Shown here: piece after piece, positions 1 through 5,196 of the stretch
Numbering within the stretch: the first letter of the stretch is position 1
Layout: each line of letters starts with the position of its first letter
NCBI GenBank assembly: GCA_030642125.1
Contig: DAOWOJ010000009.1
Location: forward strand, 1 to 10,101
Direction: 5' to 3'
From: Candidatus Aenigmatarchaeota archaeon
Lineage (GTDB): Archaea > Aenigmatarchaeota > Aenigmatarchaeia > DAOWOJ01
DNA length: 10,101 bases
Made by a program: the position numbers and the translations under genes
The notes under the pieces: generated by a model
Told to the model about the DNA's origin: nothing
Databases searched by the model: none
What the model saw: only the letters and a program-made list of their open reading frames with translations

Positions 1-93
1 ATCAAGATCTTTTTCATTAAATAAAATTGATGGGAACTTTCCACTCAAACTTAAAGATGTCAAAACATCTTTTTCTCTTGTAAATGATAACAT
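1..93 (-). CDS. Unidentified gene, N-terminal fragment (cut by window edge)
   Basis: An open frame starts with ATG at 93 and runs 31 codons without a stop to the window edge. It begins MLSFTREKDVLTSLSL and ends KFPSILFNEKDLD. It follows the aIF5A stop codon by only 15 bases on the same strand, so it is probably the last visible gene of the OB-fold/PCNA/aIF5A operon. The 15-base gap is pure A/T and holds no Shine-Dalgarno sequence. In other archaea aIF5A can neighbour an agmatinase gene, but this fragment shows no arginase-family motif, so I do not assign a product. It could also be a chance open frame, although in-frame reading to the edge directly behind an operon gene makes a real gene more likely. 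Confidence 0.45.
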   Translation of the reverse strand, partial: MLSFTREKDVLTSLSLSGKFPSILFNEKDLD

Positions 94-108
94 AAAAATT
101 ATATATTT

Positions 109-492
109 TTATGATTGTTTAAGCTCTTTTAAAATCTTTTTCCCACTTATTTCCCAATATAGAATTTCTTTTCCATTTTCAATATTGCTTTTTAATTCTG
201 TTGGAATTTCAATATCAAAAATAGAATAATCTTCCATATCCATAATTTGCGCTTTATCTCCAAGTATGGATAGAACTTGAGCAGTTTTTTTCAATATAGT
301 TGGAACTTGAACATTTGTATTCGCTGGTTTCACAATACATCTTTTTTTCCCATCTAGAATTCCGACAGCTTCTAGTCTTGTTTTAGCAGAACCATGTTTA
401 CTTGTGACAGCACTTTGAACACTCAAAACTCTGCATGGTTCATCGTTTATTAAAATATATTTTCCTTGTGACATTTTTTTAATAACTACCAT
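109..492 (-). CDS. Translation factor aIF5A (hypusine-containing)
   Basis: This is archaeal IF5A, homologous to eukaryotic eIF5A and bacterial EF-P, which helps the ribosome form difficult peptide bonds and terminate. The 127 residues match the usual family length. The N-terminal SH3-like half (about 1-66) carries the hypusine loop, with the modified lysine expected at K32 in the sequence TSKHGSAK. The C-terminal OB-fold half includes the typical QIMDMEDY stretch near residues 82-89. The loop is unusual: the Pro-Gly that commonly precedes the Lys-His-Gly is Thr-Ser here. ATG at 492 is preferred over the in-frame ATG seven codons in, because only the first has a Shine-Dalgarno sequence at proper spacing. 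The gene is third in the operon, seven bases after PCNA's stop codon begins, and is probably translationally coupled to it. Lysine modification by deoxyhypusine synthase is inferred from the family; that gene is not in this window. Confidence 0.96.
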   Translation of the reverse strand: MVVIKKMSQGKYILINDEPCRVLSVQSAVTSKHGSAKTRLEAVGILDGKKRCIVKPANTNVQVPTILKKTAQVLSILGDKAQIMDMEDYSIFDIEIPTELKSNIENGKEILYWEISGKKILKELKQS

Positions 493-498
493 AATTAT

Positions 499-506
499 TC
501 ACCTTT
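499..506 (-). promoter_or_regulatory. Shine-Dalgarno of aIF5A, overlapping the PCNA stop codon
   Basis: On the minus strand the bases AAAGGTGA lie six bases before the aIF5A ATG at 492. GGTGA is complementary to the conserved archaeal 16S rRNA 3' end. The last three bases, TGA, are also the PCNA stop codon, so a ribosome finishing PCNA sits on the start signal of aIF5A. This supports both the operon and the choice of start codon. Confidence 0.8.
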
Positions 507-1245
507 CGCTTACTCGAGGAGCCAACAAGAATGATAATTGAACTTTATCAATCACCTTAAATATCATTTTAATTGGATATTCTGAACCGAATCCCAAAGA
601 AAATGTATCGCACAATTTTCCTGTTTTCATAATTTTACGAAGATATTCAGTTGAATAGTTACTTTTAGTTTCATTGTTAACACTAAATTTCTTGATTGCT
701 TCTGAATTTTTATCTAACTTTAATTTTGTTGATGTTACGTCACCAAAAGAATTCATCTCAAAAGAGTTTTTGTCAGCTTTAAATGTTATTGAATCAGCAA
801 CAATTTCAGCATCTGATATTCCATCATCTATAACAGATGTCTTAATGTCTATATTAGCACAAAAGTCAGAAATATCTGGTATATCTTTTTTCTCAACTGT
901 TATTAATGGTAAAGAAAAAGTTCTTGTAGAAAAGTTTTTCACTGAAATATTTAACTTATTATCATTTTTAAGACTAAGAATAATTTTATCTTTATTTTTT
1001 ACTCTTTTCAAAATCGATGATAGGCTTGAAATATCAATGCCAATAGTAGTTTCTTCATCTATATTATACTCATCAAAATATGTTTCCAGTAATTTTAGAT
1101 CTACTACAACAACCATAGATATATCAGCTGCAGTGAAGTATATTCCTGATTTTTTAATATTAAATGATCCTTCATTGACAATATCAGATATCACACTTAT
1201 ACATGTCTTTAATATTTCTGGGTCAGATATTACTGCTTCAAACAT
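499..1245 (-). CDS. pcn: DNA polymerase sliding clamp PCNA
   Basis: This is the proliferating cell nuclear antigen homologue, the ring-shaped clamp that tethers DNA polymerase, ligase, FEN1 and other partners to DNA. At 248 residues it has the standard length of one PCNA subunit with its two clamp-fold domains. It begins with the typical MFEAVISDPEILK start. The segment LPLITVEKKDIPDI near the middle matches the interdomain connecting loop, where PIP-box partners bind. The C-terminus LSFLLAPRVSER corresponds to the family's conserved 'YLAPR(I/V)E' tail. The start codon overlaps the end of the upstream OB-fold gene by eight bases (ATGTTTGA), with a weak GTGA Shine-Dalgarno at 1251-1254. Only one PCNA gene is seen here, consistent with a homotrimer, but other copies could lie outside the window. 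Confidence 0.96.
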   Translation of the reverse strand: MFEAVISDPEILKTCISVISDIVNEGSFNIKKSGIYFTAADISMVVVVDLKLLETYFDEYNIDEETTIGIDISSLSSILKRVKNKDKIILSLKNDNKLNISVKNFSTRTFSLPLITVEKKDIPDISDFCANIDIKTSVIDDGISDAEIVADSITFKADKNSFEMNSFGDVTSTKLKLDKNSEAIKKFSVNNETKSNYSTEYLRKIMKTGKLCDTFSLGFGSEYPIKMIFKVIDKVQLSFLLAPRVSER

Positions 1246-1576
1246 TTAACTCACTAATTTCTTTTTCTAATTCATGAACATTTTTGTATAATTTGAGATC
1301 CAAATCGCTCATATCTTGAATTATTTCTGCATTTATCTCAAATTTATCTCCGAGTGATACAAGTTCACCTATTATTCTAACTAATTTAAAATCTGGAATT
1401 GACGAATCAAAAAATACATTTATTGAATCAGATCCATCATCCAATATCAACATTTTATCTTTTTTATCAACTATTGTTCCAATAATGGATACTCTTTGAT
1501 CATCTGCATTAATTTCATTTATTTTTCTTTCAATGCATCGAGGTTTCTTAAATTCTCTTATTTCAGTATTTTCCAT
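1238..1576 (-). CDS. OB-fold nucleic-acid-binding protein, RPA-like
   Basis: The 112-residue protein has one predicted OB-fold, residues about 14-90. The series KINEINADDQRVSIIGTIV, then DKMLILDDGSDSINVFFD, is the classic beta-strand pattern of replication protein A and related single-stranded-DNA-binding domains. A short charged helix-forming tail follows (residues about 93-112). One domain and this length suggest a small RPA subunit or RPA-associated protein (RPA32/RPA14 or Stn1/Ten1 class), not a full multi-domain RPA. Position supports a replication role: it is the first gene of an operon with PCNA, whose start it overlaps by eight bases. Its ATG has no Shine-Dalgarno but lies about 26 bases from a TATA-like element, so a leaderless transcript is likely. 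The OB-fold is clear from the pattern; the RPA identity is inference. Confidence 0.8.
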   Translation of the reverse strand: MENTEIREFKKPRCIERKINEINADDQRVSIIGTIVDKKDKMLILDDGSDSINVFFDSSIPDFKLVRIIGELVSLGDKFEINAEIIQDMSDLDLKLYKNVHELEKEISELNV

Positions 1577-1590
1577 ATGTTTTTTTTTAT

Positions 1591-1608
1591 TTTATATTTA
1601 TTTATATT
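1591..1608. promoter_or_regulatory. Shared bidirectional TATA promoter region
   Basis: The 53-base gap between two divergent ATGs (1576 minus, 1630 plus) has an A/T element readable as a TATA box both ways. On the minus strand TATAAATA occupies 1606-1599, centred about 26 bases before the OB-fold gene's ATG. On the plus strand TTTATATT occupies 1601-1608, centred about 25 bases before the secreted-protein ATG; another TTTATATT copy sits ten bases earlier at 1591-1598. Archaeal TATA boxes lie about 26 bases upstream of transcription start, so both mRNAs would start at or next to their ATGs. The boxes overlap, so transcription factor assembly for the two genes should compete. Confidence 0.65.
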
Positions 1609-1629
1609 AGTTAAAGCTAATTGGATTTA

Positions 1630-2580
1630 ATGAAGTATTTCTTTGTATCTTTAATTATATTTTCATCTTTTTTATTATTGTCTACTCAGGCATATGCGCT
1701 AGATGATATTTTAGAAGGAATAGATATTTCTAATATTAAATTGCCGTTGGAAATCGGTCTTATGATAGATCCATTCTCTGCTGATATGACAGGAGAAATG
1801 ACGATGATAAAGGGAATTGTAAAAATTCCATTAGATGCTGTTTTAAACATAAATGATATACGTGCAGAATTAAACGGAGATCTAGGAGTTAAATCTCTGA
1901 ATTTGGAGTTGCCAACTATAAAGGATTTAAAAGTAGATTTGCTTGGTGAATTGAGCATGGAACATGCTCCAATAATTGATTTTGATGGAAATGTAGAGAT
2001 GAAACTTCCGATAATTAATAAAAAAACTGGTGGAGATCTTGAAGGAACAGTTATTCCAATTGATACAAATCCAAAAACAGAGTATGTAGATATTCCATTG
2101 AGCGTAATTATAAGTGATTTAAATATTCCAATGGATAAACCAATACAAGATCTTTCTGTACCAATGAAGATGGGTATACCAGAATTGAGAATTCCTGTGA
2201 TGGAAACAGTTAAATTAAAAATGTTTGGAATGAACATTGAACCAGATGATATGAAAGCGTTTTTGATAATTCATGAACTAGAAGTAAATATGGATGCTAG
2301 CATACAAATAAAAGAATTAAAATTATTGCCAAGCGGAGAAAATAAATTAAAATTAAAAGCAATTATATTAATGAATACTGAAGAGTTTATAAAACCAATG
2401 ACAGGACAACTTATAGTTGAACCAGCAGAAGCTAATGCTAACATAAAACTTGGTAGATTTAAATTGCCTATAACACCATTAATGAAAACAAATGAAACTA
2501 ACTCTGATCTAACAGGAAAATTATCAATAGGATCAATAAAGATTCCAATGTCCATAGAAGGGGAAATTATACTTGGATAA
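1630..2580 (+). CDS. Secreted repetitive protein of unknown function
   Basis: I do not recognise this 316-residue protein. The start is the ATG at 1630; the in-frame TTG nine bases earlier is less likely because the TATA spacing and signal peptide fit the ATG. Residues 1-23 form a clear signal peptide: MKYFF, a long hydrophobic core, and a cleavage site after TQAYA. No second membrane segment, lipobox or C-terminal anchor is seen, so the mature protein should be exported and soluble or loosely attached. It has no cysteine, is rich in methionine and acidic residues, and alternates hydrophobic and polar residues with recurring Leu/Ile-Pro pairs, suggesting a mostly beta structure. A motif KLP[LI], 8-13 residues, D[LM]xG and a beta-like stretch recurs at residues 37-59, 125-144 and 278-300. 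The gene stands alone, divergent from the OB-fold/PCNA operon. Cell-surface or structural roles are possible but unproven. Confidence 0.8.
   Translation: MKYFFVSLIIFSSFLLLSTQAYALDDILEGIDISNIKLPLEIGLMIDPFSADMTGEMTMIKGIVKIPLDAVLNINDIRAELNGDLGVKSLNLELPTIKDLKVDLLGELSMEHAPIIDFDGNVEMKLPIINKKTGGDLEGTVIPIDTNPKTEYVDIPLSVIISDLNIPMDKPIQDLSVPMKMGIPELRIPVMETVKLKMFGMNIEPDDMKAFLIIHELEVNMDASIQIKELKLLPSGENKLKLKAIILMNTEEFIKPMTGQLIVEPAEANANIKLGRFKLPITPLMKTNETNSDLTGKLSIGSIKIPMSIEGEIILG
1738..2529 (+). repeat. Diverged protein-level repeat, three copies (KLP...D[LM]xG)
   Basis: Three copies inside the secreted protein are at about 1738-1806, 2002-2061 and 2461-2529. Each starts with Lys-Leu-Pro-Leu/Ile, has a spacer of 8-13 residues, then Asp-Leu/Met-x-Gly followed by alternating hydrophobic residues. 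The first and third are the most alike and are both followed by a KIP or IKIP strand. The repeats are seen at amino-acid level only; the DNA has diverged. Their even character suggests an ancestral beta module that was duplicated. Confidence 0.45.
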
Positions 2581-2665
2581 TCAAATTTGTATAAAGAACC
2601 AAAAAAAATAATAATTCTACATAAAAATATGTTACAAAATTAAATTCCAGAGATTAGTTTGAAAT

Positions 2666-2688
2666 ATCTTTTTGTGATGAAAAAAGAT
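2666..2688. repeat. Short inverted repeat between convergent genes
   Basis: ATCTTTTT at 2666-2673 is mirrored by AAAAAGAT at 2681-2688, leaving a seven-base loop. It lies between the 3' ends of the secreted-protein gene (stop at 2580) and dnaG (stop at 2726). The T5 run at 2669-2673 on the plus strand may serve as an oligo-T terminator for the secreted-protein gene. The rest of the 145-base gap is A/T-rich with no coding signal. Confidence 0.4.
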
Positions 2689-2720
2689 TATTCTATTATT
2701 GAACAAATTTCAATAATAGA
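2680..2720 (-). terminator. Hairpin plus T-tract terminator of the Toprim-dnaG operon
   Basis: Five bases beyond the dnaG stop there is a perfect 12-base inverted repeat: arms 2692-2703 (TCTATTATTGAA) and 2709-2720 (TTCAATAATAGA) with a five-base loop. Reading on the minus strand, the stem is followed within six bases by a run of six T (2685-2680). Oligo-T is the main signal for archaeal termination; the stem may assist or protect the mRNA 3' end. Its form is that of a bacterial-type intrinsic terminator, although the stem is A/T-rich. Confidence 0.65.
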
Positions 2721-2725
2721 TAATT

Positions 2726-3832
2726 TTATAGATCTTTTTCAATCAGAATTTCTATATTAGATTTTATTTGTTCTGATTCTCTTCCTATTACTATTTTGAC
2801 ATTTTTATTTTCTGCAGCTTTTATTAAATCTTTAGTTATTTTTCCATCTATCAAAATTATATCACCGCATATCTTGTCTTTAAATTCTTTTATAGGTATT
2901 CTTCCTAACACATTTAGTTTTATGTCCATTAAATAAATTGCTCCGCTGCCAATTAATTCATTCATCAAGTTCTTGAAAAACTTTTTTTCATTTTTTGTTA
3001 TCTCTTTTTTTTCTATATCATTGTTTTTTATTTGATTAATGGATTTTTTATCGTTCAATGCTTTGAAAATTTCTTTTTTACTTAATTCTTCTACTTCTTT
3101 ACCGACTGGAGCTCTTGAAATAAAGTCTAAATCAGTTTTAGCTTTTAGTTCCCTTAGTATAGCATCTCCTCCTCTATCACCATCTAAAAATGCTGTTGTT
3201 GTCTTTTCTTTAGATATTTTTGAAATTGTATCAGGTACAGAAGTTCCATTAACAGCTATAGTATTCTTAATTCCATATTTTAACATATTTAATATATCAG
3301 CTCTGCCTTCAACTATTATGATATCATCTGAGTCTAAATTTGGTCCACATGGCAAGCCATCGAATTTGCAGATCTCTTTGACTCGTATTTCTTCTTTTAT
3401 CTTCTCGCAAAGCGATTCAGTATCAGGTGCAGTCTCCATAATGTCTTTTAAAATCTCTTTTGCTCTTTTCAAAACAAAATTTCTTTTTAATGATCTTACA
3501 TCTTCTACAGATTTAACTAATAATTTTGCAGAACATGGTCCTACTCTTTCTATTGTTTCCAAAGATGCAGCCATAAGTGCAGTTTCGCCAGAATCTAAAG
3601 AAGAAGAAATTATAATTTCTCCACTGGATTTTCCACTATTGTTTGTAACATCCACTTTTATTCTTCCTATTCTGCCTGTTCTCTGTAATTCTCTTAAATC
3701 AAGATCATATCCTAGCAAACCTTCCGTTTGTCCGAATATTGCGCCTATTATATCTGGCTTTTCTATCATTCCATCTATCTTTAAATCTAATTTTATAATA
3801 TATTTTATTGTGCTCTGAGCAACTTTTGCCAT
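2726..3832 (-). CDS. dnaG: Archaeal DnaG (Toprim-domain primase-like protein)
   Basis: The protein is the archaeal form of DnaG. In archaea it has weak primase activity and is known as a stable part of the RNA exosome, where it helps bind poly(A)-rich RNA. Residues 1-165 form the archaeal N-terminal region; the start MAKVAQSTIKYII and the segment GQTEGLLGYDLDLRELQRTG are characteristic. The Toprim domain (about 168-250) carries the expected acidic residues: E175 in IIIVEGRAD and D217/D219 in FLDGDRGGD. The rest (about 251-368) is a charged linker and a C-terminal domain. At 368 residues it is somewhat shorter than the 400-450 I expect for the family. ATG at 3832 has a strong Shine-Dalgarno. 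It is translated behind a second Toprim protein, whose frame overlaps its first 128 bases. No helicase-binding bacterial DnaB domain or zinc finger is present. Confidence 0.94.
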   Translation of the reverse strand: MAKVAQSTIKYIIKLDLKIDGMIEKPDIIGAIFGQTEGLLGYDLDLRELQRTGRIGRIKVDVTNNSGKSSGEIIISSSLDSGETALMAASLETIERVGPCSAKLLVKSVEDVRSLKRNFVLKRAKEILKDIMETAPDTESLCEKIKEEIRVKEICKFDGLPCGPNLDSDDIIIVEGRADILNMLKYGIKNTIAVNGTSVPDTISKISKEKTTTAFLDGDRGGDAILRELKAKTDLDFISRAPVGKEVEELSKKEIFKALNDKKSINQIKNNDIEKKEITKNEKKFFKNLMNELIGSGAIYLMDIKLNVLGRIPIKEFKDKICGDIILIDGKITKDLIKAAENKNVKIVIGRESEQIKSNIEILIEKDL

Positions 3833-4178
3833 TCAAATCATCTCCTTCAAAACTTATATCTTCAATTTTATTCGACTTTACCATTAATTTTATTTTTGAT
3901 CTGGTTTTATTATCAACTTTTACTCCAAAAGATTCTAAAAAATGATTCATTTTTTTTGCAATCTTTTTTCCTTCTTTATCAAAATCAGTTAATATTAAAA
4001 CCTCTCTGTTTTCAGAAAAAAAATTAGATATATACTCGGATTTTTCATACAAAGAAGATCCATATATAGTTATTATATCAAAATTAAATTCTTTTAATGC
4101 CTCACGGTCTTTTTTTCCTTCAACTATTACTGGACAATTAATATTACTAAAAATATCTTGTAAAGTCCTATTTCTCAT
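3705..4178 (-). CDS. Small Toprim-domain protein, 3' end possibly frameshifted
   Basis: The first 110 or so residues form a compact Toprim domain like the small archaeal stand-alone Toprim family. PVIVEGKKDREAL holds the catalytic-type glutamate E20, and LILTDFDKEGKK holds D65 and D67. Such proteins are related to the nuclease/primase/topoisomerase Toprim fold and to RNase M5; the substrate is unknown. As written the frame is 157 residues, but beyond residue 110 the sequence looks like an out-of-frame reading of dnaG (basic, RFKDRWNDRKARYNRRN) and overlaps dnaG by 128 bases. Removing one T from the TTTT run at 3849-3852 would end the protein with SLKEMI at 114 residues and put its TGA (3835-3833) directly against the dnaG ATG. 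A natural long overlap is the alternative. The gene is the head of the dnaG transcription unit and has no Shine-Dalgarno. Confidence 0.82.
   Translation of the reverse strand: MRNRTLQDIFSNINCPVIVEGKKDREALKEFNFDIITIYGSSLYEKSEYISNFFSENREVLILTDFDKEGKKIAKKMNHFLESFGVKVDNKTRSKIKLMVKSNKIEDISFEGDDLNGKSCSEHNKIYYKIRFKDRWNDRKARYNRRNIRTNGRFARI
3837..3845 (-). promoter_or_regulatory. Shine-Dalgarno of dnaG
   Basis: On the minus strand GGAGATGAT lies four bases before the dnaG ATG and matches eight of nine bases of the ideal archaeal GGAGGTGAT. It is the strongest ribosome-binding site in the window and fixes the dnaG start. It lies within the coding sequence of the upstream Toprim gene. Confidence 0.8.
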
Positions 4179-4192
4179 ATATTATTATTGAT

Positions 4193-4214
4193 ATATAAGT
4201 TTAAAAACTTATAT
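4193..4214. promoter_or_regulatory. 22-bp palindrome at divergent promoter (Toprim-dnaG / pfkB)
   Basis: ATATAAGTTT (4193-4202) and AAACTTATAT (4205-4214) are perfect inverted arms with a two-base spacer, in the 56-base gap between divergent starts at 4178 and 4235. The outer part of each arm reads TTATAT in the outward direction, so the palindrome may be two back-to-back TATA elements. The right one is centred about 24 bases before the kinase ATG, which fits a leaderless transcript. The left one is only about 17 bases before the Toprim ATG, which fits less well. It could equally be an operator for a dimeric regulator acting on both genes. Confidence 0.55.
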
Positions 4215-4234
4215 TCAATGTTTTAAATTTTATT

Positions 4235-5161
4235 ATGAAGCATAAAATAATAGTTGTTGGAGATATAAAATATAATGTAATATCTGATCCATTGCCAGCA
4301 GATATAAATATAAGACGTGATGGTGAATATATAACAAAAATAGAAAATAAAATTGGCGGACAAGGTGCTATTTTTTCTATTGTAACATCTAAATTAGGTG
4401 CAAAAACCATTTTTTATGGCAAATTGGGAAAAGATAAATTAGGCATCGAATTGAAAAAAATAATGAAAAAGAATAAAGTTGGATGCAAAATAGAACTTTG
4501 CGATAAAACAAAAACAGGTGGAACTATATGCATAAGCTGGAAAAATGGCGAACGGTATTTTATAACAGATAATTCTAACAATGAAACATTAAATACAAGT
4601 GATATAAACACTGATGAAATATGTAATGCTCATCATTTCGCAAGAAGAGGAATTTGGTTTTCGCCAAATATGCTAAAATACGGGAATTTAAAATTATTGA
4701 AGTTTGCAAAAAAAAAGAAAATAGAAACATCTATAGATATTGGATGGGATCCATATTGGAACACGCTAGAACAAGAAAAAATTGAAAAACGAAAAGAATG
4801 CGTACGTAAATTGTTTTATGAAACAGACATATTGTTTTGTAATGATAAAGAGATCAAAAAAATAATGAACGAAAATTTAAATGATTCAATAAATTTGTTG
4901 CAAAATTATAATATTAAATTGATTGTAATGCATATGGGGAAAAAAGGTTCAATGATAATTTCAGAGCAAGAAGAATACAAAATTCCAGCTCCTAAAATAA
5001 AGACAAGAATAAATTTAACTGGTTCTGGTGACGTATATGATGCTATGTTTATTATATCAAGATTGAATGGAAAATCTATTCTAGAAAGTGCAGAAATGGC
5101 TTCAGAATGTGCTGGAAAACACATAGAAAACATTACACAATTATTTTCATTGCAAATATAA
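4235..5161 (+). CDS. PfkB-family carbohydrate/nucleoside kinase
   Basis: This 308-residue protein belongs to the ribokinase/PfkB superfamily, which phosphorylates sugars or nucleosides with a nucleotide donor. It starts with the typical strand KIIVVGDI, has the N-terminal glycine motif GGQGAIFS at 41-48, and the C-terminal signature NLTGSGDVYDAMF near 260-272, with D266 as the expected catalytic base. LFCNDKEI (about 200-207) and MGKKGSMII (about 234-242) match the usual 'NxxE' and 'GxxG' regions before the active site. Two deviations stand out: the commonly conserved Asn after the GGxGx motif is Ile, and the usual GAGD anion hole reads GSGD. The substrate cannot be told; ribose, fructose-phosphate and nucleosides are all possible. 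It has its own TATA-like element and is the first of three plus-strand genes, 35 bases before the nucleotidyltransferase. Confidence 0.88.
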   Translation: MKHKIIVVGDIKYNVISDPLPADINIRRDGEYITKIENKIGGQGAIFSIVTSKLGAKTIFYGKLGKDKLGIELKKIMKKNKVGCKIELCDKTKTGGTICISWKNGERYFITDNSNNETLNTSDINTDEICNAHHFARRGIWFSPNMLKYGNLKLLKFAKKKKIETSIDIGWDPYWNTLEQEKIEKRKECVRKLFYETDILFCNDKEIKKIMNENLNDSINLLQNYNIKLIVMHMGKKGSMIISEQEEYKIPAPKIKTRINLTGSGDVYDAMFIISRLNGKSILESAEMASECAGKHIENITQLFSLQI

Positions 5162-5166
5162 TCATA

Positions 5167-5173
5167 TTTATAT
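5167..5173 (+). promoter_or_regulatory. TATA box of the nucleotidyltransferase gene
   Basis: TTTATAT is centred 27 bases before the ATG at 5197 and starts six bases after the kinase stop codon. There is no Shine-Dalgarno in front of the ATG. The position predicts transcription starting at or within a base or two of the ATG, so this gene probably has its own leaderless mRNA as well as possible read-through from the kinase gene. Confidence 0.6.
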
Positions 5174-5196
5174 GAAAATCACATAAGACTTATGTT

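Noticed and set aside
674..1249. 191-residue plus-strand open frame opposite PCNA
   Set aside because: It lies wholly antisense to the confidently identified PCNA gene, has no TATA box or Shine-Dalgarno, and reads as a Ser/Ile/Leu-rich shadow.
1621..1629. TTG start for the secreted protein adding three residues
   Set aside because: The ATG at 1630 fits the TATA spacing and gives a standard signal peptide beginning Met-Lys.
1686..2237. 183-residue minus-strand open frame opposite the secreted protein
   Set aside because: It covers only part of the gene, has no start signals, and the plus-strand frame has a signal peptide and promoter.
3039..3818. 259-residue plus-strand open frame opposite dnaG
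   Set aside because: Antisense shadow of dnaG. The low-complexity Ser/Ile/Phe/Leu composition is what an A/T-rich Glu/Lys-rich gene gives on the other strand.
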